Shown piece by piece: positions 6,671-14,447 of a stretch of DNA of 20,216 nucleotides. The stretch's first letter is position 1, and every line of letters starts with the position of its first letter. The stretch comes from a virus. The DNA lies in IMG/VR virus record IMGVR_UViG_3300042541_001499, positions 1 to 20,216 of that record. One strand, 5' to 3'. The notes beneath the pieces are model-generated. The model ran no database searches. It was not told the origin of the DNA and saw only the letters and a program-made list of their open reading frames with translations. A program made the translations under genes and the position numbers.

Positions 6671-6934
6671 ATGAAAAACATCATCCTCGTCACCCTCATG
6701 ATCACCCAGGCATCCAGCCTTACGTGGATCATCAGCCTCGAAGCCCGCCTGACCGACCGCCAGCCGACGGTCTTTCTGCACCCCTACGATACGCCGGCGT
6801 CCGACACGCCCATCTTCATCGCTCCACCTCCCGACCGGCCTGCGCGCCCAATCCAGCGCCAAGACACCGAGGATAGTCAGCTTCTCCCCCGGATCGCTCT
6901 TGACACCGAGCCCGACGGTGCTCTTTTCCCGTAG
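6671..6934 (+). CDS. Small predicted secreted or membrane-anchored protein
   Basis: An 87-residue protein with a hydrophobic N-terminus (MKNIILVTLMITQASSLTWI, about 1-23) that could be a signal peptide or one membrane anchor, followed by a Pro/Asp-rich, probably disordered tail. No family is recognised. ATG 6671 is preferred over the GTG at 6641 because the stretch between is C/A-rich (CATCCACCCCCACCAACACC) like other leaders in this window, and because it gives a normal charged signal start. As last gene before the terminator it could act on the host envelope, but that is a guess. Confidence 0.5.
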   Translation: MKNIILVTLMITQASSLTWIISLEARLTDRQPTVFLHPYDTPASDTPIFIAPPPDRPARPIQRQDTEDSQLLPRIALDTEPDGALFP

Positions 6935-6965
6935 TCTGGAAAATGGACGTTTAGGAAAAGAGGAG

Positions 6966-6999
6966 CCCCGTCAGCCTTTCAGGTTGGCGGGGTTTTTTT
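6966..6999 (+). terminator. Intrinsic terminator ending the rightward block
   Basis: An 11-bp stem, CCCCGTCAGCC paired with GGTTGGCGGGG (two G-T wobbles), a 5-base loop TTTCA, then seven Ts (6993-6999). It lies 31 bases after the last rightward gene. The stop codon of the opposing gene at 6979-7422 falls inside the hairpin. On the minus strand there is no T run right after the stem. Confidence 0.9.
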
Positions 7000-7422
7000 G
7001 TGTCTTGGCCGCATTTCCGCCGGAGCCAGCAAGATCGTCTCCACCCGGTCGATGACCCGGTAGTGATTGCTCTTGTTGCCATAGGTGTTCACCCATTCAA
7101 GCATTTGCTCAACTCCGCACACCATCGCGGCGTGTGTTACATCGGTCCAACTACGCCAGCTGTGTCTCCGCCCGCGAGTTTGCAACACCACTTTCCGAGT
7201 ACGGGAGCCGGCGCCCAAAAACTCCGCATAGTAGAGTGCGGCATCAGCACCAGCCGCACGCCCTCTCTTTTGCGCAGAAACGGCCTTTCTAGCGGGTTTT
7301 GCCACCTCTTCGCTATGTCCACAGCCAACCGCACCTTGCCGCCCGTCTATCGCCATCTGTGCGTGTTTTATCATTTCCGTTTTGCGTGCGGCTTGATCCG
7401 CATTGTGAGAACCGTTTTCCAT
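6979..7422 (-). CDS. Basic hypothetical protein
   Basis: A 147-residue protein that runs against the rightward block. The N-terminal 50 residues are charged and Ala-rich. The C-terminal half (YYAEFLGAGSRTRKVVLQTR...TDVTHAAMVCGVEQMLEWVNTYG) looks like a folded, basic domain, possibly nucleic-acid-binding; no family is recognised. The minus strand is preferred because the start (7422) follows CAAACAAC, the CA-rich leader type seen at other genes here, while the opposite-strand frame is a His/Pro/Ser-rich shadow. A TATACA hexamer 27 bases upstream may be its -10. It is separated from the replication genes by the repeat cluster at 7513-7694. Confidence 0.55.
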   Translation of the reverse strand: MENGSHNADQAARKTEMIKHAQMAIDGRQGAVGCGHSEEVAKPARKAVSAQKRGRAAGADAALYYAEFLGAGSRTRKVVLQTRGRRHSWRSWTDVTHAAMVCGVEQMLEWVNTYGNKSNHYRVIDRVETILLAPAEMRPRHKKTPPT

Positions 7423-7512
7423 GTTGTTTGATTACTGTATAAATAAACGTGTTCAAGTGACGTGTGGCGTTGCGTAAACTCTATCGCGACGAGTGTGGGT
7501 GCTTAGGCCCCA

Positions 7513-7694
7513 CTCTCTCGTAAGAGAGAGGTCATTTGAATTGGTCCGGACAATTTCAAAAACCTTGTGGAACCCTAGTGAAATCAAGCGAATTGGTCCG
7601 GACCATTTCGATGTCCGAACACTACGTCCACTGTTCGGACCAATTCGCTCCAGCGTAACTCGTTGATGTCCGGATTTTGTCCAGAGCGATGTCC
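7513..7694. other. Non-coding repeat and palindrome cluster; candidate replication origin
   Basis: It contains two 20-bp direct repeats GAATTGGTCCGGACMATTTC (7538-7557 and 7590-7609, one mismatch, 52 bases apart) and an inverted partial copy (7633-7648). The second repeat holds a perfect 12-bp palindrome TGGTCCGGACCA (7594-7605). There is a 9-bp-arm hairpin GTCCGAACA/TGTTCGGAC (7613-7621 and 7632-7640), three GATGTCC words (7610, 7665, 7688), and a hairpin CTCTCT-CGTA-AGAGAG (7513-7528). No convincing gene covers 7423-7734. It lies just downstream of the primase-helicase gene. Iteron-like sites beside a replication gene are a common origin layout (established); that this is the origin is inference. 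A regulatory or partition site is the alternative. Confidence 0.55.
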
Positions 7695-7734
7695 AGTGTT
7701 CCACAAGCACTTTTTAATACACCTTTTAGCTTTT

Positions 7735-9657
7735 TTACTGTTCAACCACACCGTATTCTGTGCCTTGCCACATTTTGGTTTCAGCATTGTAGACGACGAC
7801 TCCACGATTTAACTGCCTTAAAGTATCCCATGCGGAAACGGCGTGTTCGTACGGTATTCCGGCTTCATTCTTGAGCCATTCGATGGCTGCACCCTTCGAC
7901 ATTGGGGGCAAACTGTGCAGGATTTTACCCGTTCCATCCACCATTGATCCGTCGTAAGTGCCCCGTTTTTTGGCTGATTTAAGCGGGAATTGCACCTTGT
8001 AATTCATGCGCTCAAAATGCCCCACGTTCCACTTCACAGCGAACGGATCAGTCGGCGGATGTCCACGAGCCACGAGGTTTACGTCAAAATCGTAGGCCGA
8101 CGGCTGTTCTCCTTTCTTCGGCCTAGGCGGCGGAGTAAAAAACACCATGGCGTCCGGATCGCGAGCCCACACACCCGACCCAGACGCCCGGTCGATTGGC
8201 GACTTCTCCGAGCTGTCGCCCTTCGCAAAGTGGTGAGAGTACAAAATGCAGCACCCCACATTGCGTGCGACCTGCTCCAGCTCGTTCAGCAGCGAATTGA
8301 TTTCTCCTGCTGCGTTTTCGTCTCGATCGCCTAGCAGCTTGTAAATCGGATCAAGAATGATCGCCAGCGGTCGCTCCTTTAACAGCGTATCCATAAGTGC
8401 GTGCATTAGCTCTGTCACTTCCCGCATCTGTCCGCGCATCGGCCAGATCATTAGGTTGTCCGACCACACATCTTCCGCCAGCAATCGCGATTCGCTGACC
8501 GTCATGAGCCGGTCAAGAATCTGCTCTCTGTGCAACTCGCCGTCGATGAAGATGACCTTGCCTTGAGCGCATGGCAGCCCGAGCCACGGCGCGCCCGATG
8601 ATATTGAGATGGCTAGATCTAGCAGCGTCCACGATTTTCTGGCCTTACTTGGCCCCGCAATCATCATCTTGGAGCGGACGCTAAGCAGGCCGGTGATCAG
8701 ATCCGGCAGCCCGTCCCCGAATGCCACGCTCTGGCGCAGCGTTTTTACGTTCAGCAGCTTCGGCAGCGGATTAGGTTCCGGCCACTCACCCGGCCCGATC
8801 TGAGTGGCCAGCAGCGCCTGTAGTACTCGCACGCCATCCACTTCGCGCAGCACCCCTGGGCACCGACTCACCCGCGCCGGGTCGTTGTTCTTCGGGTCAC
8901 ACTTGAGCTGAGTAAATATCTGATCGCGCCGCTCGTCCCACTCCTGTTTGTTGGCGGCGTCCACCCTAATCCACCCATGGATTGATCGCTTACCGCTCGT
9001 GACGATCAAGCTGATCGGTAGCCCCGATGTTTCAAGCGTGCGGCGTTGCTCCTCAGGATCGCCGTCGTCAAACTCTGCAAGTACATGACGGTAAGCGTGT
9101 ATGTTGTCGTTTTTACGTCCGCCCTGTAAAGTCGATAGCGGATTGATGCCGATATAAGCGCCGCCGCCGGTCGAGCACACAAGGTCAATCGGTCTCTTTG
9201 CGTGATGCTTTTCCCACTGGGTGCGGCTCTTGATCATCGCAGCGTCTGGCACCCACCTGTCCTCTTGCCACCGCGCATCGCACACAGCAACCAGCTCGTC
9301 CGGCAGGAATGCGGCCTGTAAAGCTTGGATGAAGTCGTCCTTGTGAACGAGCGCCGGCGCCATCGAATGCGAGACTGTGCGCCGCGACTTAATCGGATCG
9401 GTGACGACCGTGCTCTTGTACCCGCTCATGATCGCAGTGATTGATTCAGCTTCCCGCAGTCCGTCCTTGAGCGCACGCGGAAGCAGTTGGCTTTGCGCCT
9501 CGGCCTGCGAGATGCCAGCAGCGAAGAATTGTTGCGACATCGAGTAGAGTGTCGCGTTCCTCTGCCCTTTGGCGGCACCGTGCTGCAAGTATGCGTGCAC
9601 GCTTTCCGGAAGTCTACTTTCTACGGTTTCTACGTGTAATCGTGGTGTGTATTTCAT
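7735..9657 (-). CDS. Bifunctional primase-helicase (AEP primase plus RecA-fold AAA_25 ATPase)
   Basis: A 640-residue replication protein. Residues 20-80 resemble a PriCT-like helical module (GQRNATLYSMSQQFFAAGIS...). Residues about 150-270 form an archaeo-eukaryotic-type primase/polymerase core: VLAEFDDGD (E195/D197), SGKRSIHGW (221-229) and DPARVSRCPG (259-268), the classic three-motif order. Residues about 318-520 are a RecA/RepA-like helicase ATPase with Walker A AGPSKARKS (334-342), Walker B LAIILDP (D436) and a SHHFAKGD motif (475-481). The C-terminus (about 590-635) looks like a winged helix. ATG 9657 overlaps the stop of the upstream helicase (ATGA); the open frame upstream lies within that gene. 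It probably primes and unwinds at the adjacent repeat cluster. Confidence 0.88.
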   Translation of the reverse strand: MKYTPRLHVETVESRLPESVHAYLQHGAAKGQRNATLYSMSQQFFAAGISQAEAQSQLLPRALKDGLREAESITAIMSGYKSTVVTDPIKSRRTVSHSMAPALVHKDDFIQALQAAFLPDELVAVCDARWQEDRWVPDAAMIKSRTQWEKHHAKRPIDLVCSTGGGAYIGINPLSTLQGGRKNDNIHAYRHVLAEFDDGDPEEQRRTLETSGLPISLIVTSGKRSIHGWIRVDAANKQEWDERRDQIFTQLKCDPKNNDPARVSRCPGVLREVDGVRVLQALLATQIGPGEWPEPNPLPKLLNVKTLRQSVAFGDGLPDLITGLLSVRSKMMIAGPSKARKSWTLLDLAISISSGAPWLGLPCAQGKVIFIDGELHREQILDRLMTVSESRLLAEDVWSDNLMIWPMRGQMREVTELMHALMDTLLKERPLAIILDPIYKLLGDRDENAAGEINSLLNELEQVARNVGCCILYSHHFAKGDSSEKSPIDRASGSGVWARDPDAMVFFTPPPRPKKGEQPSAYDFDVNLVARGHPPTDPFAVKWNVGHFERMNYKVQFPLKSAKKRGTYDGSMVDGTGKILHSLPPMSKGAAIEWLKNEAGIPYEHAVSAWDTLRQLNRGVVVYNAETKMWQGTEYGVVEQ

Positions 9658-11159
9658 CGTCCGAATTTCTGTGAGATAAAGGCGCCTGCTTGAGTGAATG
9701 TCGCTGTCTGTGGTGACGGGTGCCCTAAGCGTTTGAGCAACCGCACTTGTTTGGGTGTTGCGAGGTTGGCCGCCCGCCGGATGGCCAACTTGTCGAGGAT
9801 CTTGGATGCGTGACCTCGGCACGTCACCGACCCTGGGTCAAACCCGGCCCGGATTAGGATGTTTGTCTGCGCTTCGCTGACTTCCTTGTGATGCCACTCC
9901 ATCGTCGGTTCATACGTCAGCAGCTCTTCGTCATCCAGAGCGTAGGCCATTTCGACCGCATCGTATGTCTGGGCGGGTCGCTCTTTGACCGCATCCAGCG
10001 TTTTGAGTAGCTTTTTCAGTCGCTGCGTCTCGACATCCTCGGCCGATTGGAACACCTCGTCCCCGGCTTCGATAGCGGCATCGATGCCCACCACGTCATT
10101 CGGCGACTTGGCAATCAGCCGCGAAATGGTGATCAGCTTGTGCTGGTCGGTCTGCCAAAGGAAATCAAGAAGCAGAAGATCCTCTTTGCCCGGGTGGATG
10201 CGGGTGCCACGCCCCACCATTTGCGCGAAGAGTGCCCTCACCTGCGTCGGTCGGAGGATTGCGATACAATCCACGTCTGGCTGGTCAAAGCCCTCTGTGA
10301 GAAGCATGGCGTTACAAAGCGCCGATCCCTTTGGCGCATTTGCAAACCATGCCAGCGCGCCGTGACGGTCGTCTGTGCTGTCCACTCCGGCCACGGCCTG
10401 CGATGTGACGCCGCACTTGTTCAGCATTACGGAAAAGTCGCGCGCCATCTCCACGAGCGGCAAGAACACGATGGTTTTACGGTCGGTGGTCTCGGATGCG
10501 ATGGCCTTGGCCACATCCCACAAGCGCGGACTCAGCGCCTCGCCTAGATCCGCCACTTTGTAATCACCGGCCAGCTTGGCGACTGTGCGCAGATCGACCG
10601 TGACCGGCAGTTTCTTGACCTTGATGCGTGAGAGGTACCCGTCCCGCACAAGTCGAGCCAGCCCAACCTCGTATGCGATCTCTTCAAAATAGGCGCCTAG
10701 GTTGCGCTTGTCTCCTCGATCCGGCGTAGCAGTGACGCCCAGAATCTTGGCATGGTTGTGAAAGTGCGACACCACCGACTGGTAAGAGTCGCTGAGCACG
10801 TGATGCGCCTCGTCCACCACCACCAGCCCAAAGTGATCTTTAGGCCAGCGGTCTTTACGTCCCATCATGGTTTGAACGCTCGCCACCACCACCTGCGCAT
10901 TCATTGATGCGTAGTGGCTTGCCTTCTCCATCTCAGCCACCAACCCGGTGGCTCGATGGATCTTGTCGATCGCCTGCGTTAGTAGCTCTTCGCGATGAGC
11001 CAGAACAAGCGTCCTGTGCGGTGTATGACTTGCCGCAATGTGCGCGAAGAGAATTGTCTTTCCGGCTCCAGTAGGAAGCACTGCCAAGAGCCGTTGTCGA
11101 GATTTGAATCCCTCGTGGATTGCAGTGAGTGCTTCCTGCTGGTAGTCGCGGAGCTTCAC
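9654..11159 (-). CDS. SF2 DEAH-box helicase
   Basis: A 501-residue superfamily 2 helicase of the phage/type III restriction-like group. It has the Q-like RDYQQEAL (4-11), motif I LPTGAGKT (28-35), Ia VLAHREEL, motif II VVVDEAHH (113-120), motif III GVTATP (141-146), a motif V region LLTEGFDQPDVD (286-297) and motif VI QMVGRGTRIHPGK (313-325). The C-terminal 170 residues (WHHKEVSEAQTNILIRAGFD...) are an accessory helical region. The start is GTG 11159, directly after the TAA of the SSB-like gene. The open frame upstream of it reads as Ser/Thr-rich shadow. Likely roles are replication restart or branch migration with the neighbouring recombination genes. Confidence 0.88.
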   Translation of the reverse strand: MKLRDYQQEALTAIHEGFKSRQRLLAVLPTGAGKTILFAHIAASHTPHRTLVLAHREELLTQAIDKIHRATGLVAEMEKASHYASMNAQVVVASVQTMMGRKDRWPKDHFGLVVVDEAHHVLSDSYQSVVSHFHNHAKILGVTATPDRGDKRNLGAYFEEIAYEVGLARLVRDGYLSRIKVKKLPVTVDLRTVAKLAGDYKVADLGEALSPRLWDVAKAIASETTDRKTIVFLPLVEMARDFSVMLNKCGVTSQAVAGVDSTDDRHGALAWFANAPKGSALCNAMLLTEGFDQPDVDCIAILRPTQVRALFAQMVGRGTRIHPGKEDLLLLDFLWQTDQHKLITISRLIAKSPNDVVGIDAAIEAGDEVFQSAEDVETQRLKKLLKTLDAVKERPAQTYDAVEMAYALDDEELLTYEPTMEWHHKEVSEAQTNILIRAGFDPGSVTCRGHASKILDKLAIRRAANLATPKQVRLLKRLGHPSPQTATFTQAGAFISQKFGR

Positions 11160-11160
11160 T

Positions 11161-11589
11161 TTAGAATGGGATTGTGTCGTCTTCTGCCTGTGCCTCAATC
11201 GGGTTCTGCTTGGCGTCCTTGTCGAACAAGTACCCTTGGACCTTGTTTGACTTGTTGCCGTTGTAGAGTTCCACCTTGATCTTTGCGCGGCCCTTCTCGC
11301 CGACAAAATCCATGGGGTCAATGTCCATTTCGACGCCCACCCCTGGGTGACGTTGGATCGAGTGCAGAAAGGTATCCAGCTTCCATTCGCTCTTGCCGTC
11401 AAACACGAGGTAGTCAAACACGCCTTTCTCGTTTGGATGCGTGCCGACCATAAGCTTTAGCTCGATCATCGGGTTGCCTGACTTGCTCTTCTTCTCGACC
11501 GCATCGTTCACGATAAAATCGTAATCGCCCGGTTCAAGGATCTTGTACTCTGGTTCTTTAGGTGCACCTGCTGTGTATTTTAAGCTCAT
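11161..11589 (-). CDS. DUF669-like ssDNA-binding protein with an SSB-type acidic tip
   Basis: A 142-residue protein, MSLKYTAGAPKEPEYKILEP..., with a beta-rich body (YKILEPGDYDFIVNDAVEKK, then IELKLMVG, RAKIKVELYNG) that resembles the phage DUF669 family often found beside recombination ATPases. Its last residues EAQAEDDTIPF mimic the C-terminal tip of bacterial SSB (DDDIPF), which recruits partner enzymes to ssDNA (established for SSB). The stop is next to the helicase GTG and the start overlaps the nuclease stop (ATGA). Together these support an ssDNA-binding role, though the fold is inferred. The longer open frame to 11922 is a shadow of the nuclease gene. Confidence 0.72.
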   Translation of the reverse strand: MSLKYTAGAPKEPEYKILEPGDYDFIVNDAVEKKSKSGNPMIELKLMVGTHPNEKGVFDYLVFDGKSEWKLDTFLHSIQRHPGVGVEMDIDPMDFVGEKGRAKIKVELYNGNKSNKVQGYLFDKDAKQNPIEAQAEDDTIPF

Positions 11590-12623
11590 GACTTGGATGG
11601 TTTGGTTTTTGGTTTTGGTTGGCTGGCTACGAATTGTGAGCCCGGCCCAGATTTGATCTCGTCCGTTGGGAAGGGAACGCCGCCTAATGCGGTTTCCCAT
11701 AGCCCCTTGAACTTCTCGGCGGATAGACTGCCGTATGCCGCTAGGATGTTGGAAATGCCGAGTTGTTCCGCGTGGATGGCGACGGTCTCCGGCTCGACGT
11801 ATTCGCGCCCTCGCCGATTGCGCAGCACGAAGCCAGGCACGTCCTCTCCCGTGTTGAGCTTGTCGCGTGCAAGTCCGCGTGCGTAGTCCTCTAGTCCGTC
11901 CTTGCTGGTGATGAGCGAGCACATACTGATGAACTGCGCCAGCTTCACCGGGTCGTTCATTTCGGCCTGCCAGTCGATGGTTGCCGGATCTTTGCCCGCC
12001 CAGAATGCGACGGTCTCAAGTCGCTCCGCGCACGTGTACTTTTTCGCGCACCAATTGCAGTAGTCGCATGGTGTGGCGACCGTTACGGGGTCATTCACCC
12101 TCGCCATCAGGTTGCGTATAATGCTCTCCGCCCAGGGAAGGGTAAACTCCAGCGCCACCATCTTCCGCAGATCCGAGTACAACAACACCACCGTCCACGT
12201 CTCAACTTTATAGCGTGCCATGAAGCCAAGAGCATAAAGTGCCTGCTGCTCCATGTAGTTGCGTTCTTGTCCGGTCTTGAGGTCGATAGATGTGCGAGCG
12301 TGCGGCAATGCGCAATCAGCGGTTCCGCGCATTCCGCAGGCCTCGACGCGCAGGTCGTCCTCATTCCAGAGAATGCTTTCGGTCGTGAAGATCTCCGGCC
12401 CGACATCATCCGCTTGTTTGTTGGCCAGGATGCGGGTCATATCGACCGCCCAGGAGATGCCTCGGTGTTCTTCGTCGTTTGGATCGAGCGCAGCCACTCC
12501 GCCTAGCACCTCACGATAGAGCTTGTCCAGCGTATTGCCTCGCTCCGCAGCCGGCCCCGCGCCAGCCATACCTTCAAAGCGGACACACTCGGCCAGCTTT
12601 GGCAAACTTGATGGCCTGATCAT
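11586..12623 (-). CDS. DUF2800-type RecB-family (PD-(D/E)XK) nuclease with Cys cluster
   Basis: A 345-residue protein starting MIRPSSLPKLAECVRFEGMA, the typical 'S.l.r...CP' beginning of DUF2800/Cas4-like nucleases. The catalytic core is GTADCAL (D103) followed by SIDLKTGQ (D114, K116) and a QALYALGF helix. A C-terminal cysteine group, C186, C189, C192 and C198 (TPCDYCNWCAKKYTC), together with N-terminal C13, matches the arrangement of AddB/Cas4 4Fe-4S nucleases. It probably resects DNA ends to feed the SSB-like and Sak4-like proteins on either side. The start overlaps the upstream gene by ATGA and has a rare good SD (GGAGGT, 8 bases upstream). Confidence 0.85.
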   Translation of the reverse strand: MIRPSSLPKLAECVRFEGMAGAGPAAERGNTLDKLYREVLGGVAALDPNDEEHRGISWAVDMTRILANKQADDVGPEIFTTESILWNEDDLRVEACGMRGTADCALPHARTSIDLKTGQERNYMEQQALYALGFMARYKVETWTVVLLYSDLRKMVALEFTLPWAESIIRNLMARVNDPVTVATPCDYCNWCAKKYTCAERLETVAFWAGKDPATIDWQAEMNDPVKLAQFISMCSLITSKDGLEDYARGLARDKLNTGEDVPGFVLRNRRGREYVEPETVAIHAEQLGISNILAAYGSLSAEKFKGLWETALGGVPFPTDEIKSGPGSQFVASQPKPKTKPSKS

Positions 12624-13546
12624 GACGCCACCTCCAGCCCGGCGGCCTGTTTGAATGCTTCCACGTTGCTCATGACGCGCGCTTTGTATTCGACGGACAC
12701 ATCATCGAGCCCTTGGCCTTCTTTCAGTTCTTTCCGAACAATCAGAAAAGCAATGACCTTTTCGGCGTACGGAGTGAACGTCTCCACGAACGAGAGACGC
12801 GGCGCCGCCGGTTGTGTTGTTTCTGCTGGTTCAGCGGGAACGGCTGATTTCAGAATCTTGCGGATCGTGGTGATGTCCCACGGCTCCACGTCTTGCAGCC
12901 CGTGCCGGTTCTTGGCGTCGGCGGTGGCTGAGTGTGCACATCGCAGCGTGCGTTCCCGAGCAGCCACGCCTTTCGCCCGTCCATCGGATTCGCGGATTGC
13001 CAGCTTGAATGATCCAAACAGAATGGCATCGGCCCACTCTTTAACGACTGGAGCGATCTGCTTTGCCAGCTTGAGTTGGTAGCGATCGAACGGCGGATGA
13101 TCTGGCAGCTCCTGCCTTTTGACTTCGCTGTGCGCCAGCAGAATGACGTTGGACTTAATGGCCAGCTTGTCGAGCAGCGTCAGGAATTTTACCATCTCTT
13201 CCGCTGCAACTATGTAGCCCTTGCCGTAGCCAAAGTCCTCCACGCTGGCTTTGTTGTTGGCCTTGCACACGTGCTCCAGCATCTTTTCTTCGAGCCAGTC
13301 GATCGTGTCGATGATGACAGTAGAGAAGTCGCTGCCCTGTGCCAGCTCCTTCACAATGTCGCATGTTTGCGCGTAGCTCGTCGGCTCGACTCTAGCGCAG
13401 TCCAGATGGTGGCTGCCTTGCTCTAGGTCGATGATGAGCGGATCGGGGCACGCTGCGGCCAAGGTGGTCTTGCCTATGCCTTCGGGTGCGTAGATGACGA
13501 TCTTCTGTGGTCGCGCGATCTTGCCGCGCGTGATGTTGAGTTTCAT
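12620..13546 (-). CDS. Sak4-like RecA-fold ATPase (phage recombination mediator, AAA_24)
   Basis: A 308-residue ATPase with Walker A APEGIGKTT (20-28), Walker B STVIIDTID (75-83) and a sensor-like strand NVILLAHSEVK (about 133-143). This is the AAA_24 'phage nucleotide-binding protein' pattern; Sak4 members assist single-strand annealing with the phage SSB (established for the family). The C-terminal 100 residues are a less conserved helical tail. Adjacent SSB-like and nuclease genes complete a typical recombination cassette. The gene has no ATGA coupling to its upstream neighbour; instead a 30-base CA-rich leader precedes its ATG, with no SD. Confidence 0.85.
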   Translation of the reverse strand: MKLNITRGKIARPQKIVIYAPEGIGKTTLAAACPDPLIIDLEQGSHHLDCARVEPTSYAQTCDIVKELAQGSDFSTVIIDTIDWLEEKMLEHVCKANNKASVEDFGYGKGYIVAAEEMVKFLTLLDKLAIKSNVILLAHSEVKRQELPDHPPFDRYQLKLAKQIAPVVKEWADAILFGSFKLAIRESDGRAKGVAARERTLRCAHSATADAKNRHGLQDVEPWDITTIRKILKSAVPAEPAETTQPAAPRLSFVETFTPYAEKVIAFLIVRKELKEGQGLDDVSVEYKARVMSNVEAFKQAAGLEVAS

Positions 13547-13576
13547 GGTTTTTGGTGTTGTGTTGTTGTGTTGTCG
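13547..13576 (-). promoter_or_regulatory. CA-rich translation leader of the Sak4-like gene
   Basis: On the minus strand this 30-base stretch is made almost only of A and C with CAACA units (CGACAACACAACAACACAAC... followed by ACCAAAAACC) directly before the ATG. It has no SD. Similar leaders precede the genes starting at 14268, 15417, 15743, 17155, 18638, 19285 and 7422. Confidence 0.55.
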
Positions 13577-13593
13577 TTTCCGGGAGGGAAAGT

Positions 13594-14268
13594 CTATTGC
13601 TTAAGCTGAGCCTGAACGTCTTGCAGCTTCTGCAAGTAAATTGCAGCATCCAGCATCTCTTCTTTTGCGTGCTGTAGCCAGTCGCTTACGGTCAAGTCGT
13701 CGCGCCTCATGGTAGTGCCGTACTTCAAAGCGCCGGCTGCCTGCCGCGCCCGGATCTGCTCGATAATTTTGTCCTCCACGCTTTGGCCGCGCCAGTATCG
13801 CACGAGTCGCAAAGTCTCGTGCTGCTCCGAAACACCATAAGTAAACTGGTCCTCCCACTCCGGCATAAACACGTCCGAGTCGTGACGCATATCAAAACTC
13901 TGCGGGATGTGCGTGACGACAATGGATTCGCACAGCGGCAAGAATTGCTTGTAGATCTCGGCGCCACCAATGACCCAGACGTTGCCGCCCCTGCGCGCGC
14001 AAACAGTCTGTGCGCTCTCTATCCCGGGCACAAAGGTCACGTCTTGGCTGTTGGGCCTTTGGTCTCTGCTCAGCACCACGTGGTGCCGGAACTGCAAAAT
14101 ACGAGGCAGTGAATCGAAGGTCTTGCGGCCCATTAGAACCGTCGCGTATCTGGTGCGGCTGGCGAAGTGCTGCATGTCCGCCGGACTACTCCAGGGAAGT
14201 TTGCCGTGCCTGCCGATGCGACCTTGTTTGTCGATCGCGACGATTGCGTTGTAGGTGGTGGTGGTCAT
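13594..14268 (-). CDS. Dihydrofolate reductase fused to a MazG-like C-terminal domain
   Basis: A 224-residue protein. Residues 5-160 are DHFR (7,8-dihydrofolate to tetrahydrofolate with NADPH, for thymidylate synthesis): IVAIDKQGRIGRHGKLPW (9-26), the acidic substrate residue in PADMQHF (D31), VLMGRKTFDSL (44-54), HVVLSRD (63-69) and VWVIGGAEIYKQF (97-109). Residues about 162-224 are a second domain, SVEDKIIEQIRARQAAGALK, then YGTT, RRDDLTVSDWLQHAKEEMLD and AAIYLQKL. Its KYGTT...EW-H--EE--DA pattern is that of small phage MazG-like (all-alpha NTP pyrophosphatase) proteins usually encoded alone. The fusion would link dTTP supply to dNTP clean-up. ATG 14268 overlaps the upstream stop (ATGA). 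The longer open frame upstream is shadow. Confidence 0.88.
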   Translation of the reverse strand: MTTTTYNAIVAIDKQGRIGRHGKLPWSSPADMQHFASRTRYATVLMGRKTFDSLPRILQFRHHVVLSRDQRPNSQDVTFVPGIESAQTVCARRGGNVWVIGGAEIYKQFLPLCESIVVTHIPQSFDMRHDSDVFMPEWEDQFTYGVSEQHETLRLVRYWRGQSVEDKIIEQIRARQAAGALKYGTTMRRDDLTVSDWLQHAKEEMLDAAIYLQKLQDVQAQLKQ

Positions 14269-14447
14269 GGTTGTGGTTGTGTTGATTCGTCGGTGCGGAA
14301 AAAGATGTCGCACGGCTTGCGGCAGTCGGTGCACACATACCAGCAGGTAGAGCCCGGACTTTTGTGCCCTGCTGTGGTAGTCGGAGCTTGGCAGCACTTG
14401 CTATAAGCGTATCCCTGCGCGTGCTTTTCTTCAGGTGTTTTGGTCAT
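14265..14447 (-). CDS. Small cysteine-rich (zinc-ribbon-like) protein
   Basis: A 60-residue protein with two cysteine pairs: CC at 18-19 and CWYVCTDC (35-42) plus C46, suggesting a metal-binding knuckle. A similar 'k-CC.ap...........W.C..C...C' pattern is common in small phage proteins of unknown role. It ends in ESTQPQP, written by the CA-rich tract (ACACAACCACAACC) that also leads into the DHFR start, and both its ends overlap neighbours as ATGA. Confidence 0.62.
   Translation of the reverse strand: MTKTPEEKHAQGYAYSKCCQAPTTTAGHKSPGSTCWYVCTDCRKPCDIFFRTDESTQPQP

Noticed and set aside
6898-6925. TTGACA at 6899 as a further promoter
   Set aside because: At 16-17 bases downstream the hexamers are TCTTTT-like, not a -10, and it lies inside a gene just before the terminator.
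7453-7710. 85-residue minus-strand ORF over the repeat cluster (and the 73-residue one at 7584-7805)
   Set aside because: They overlap direct and inverted repeats, have no leader and no folded-protein character, and one overlaps the primase-helicase gene.
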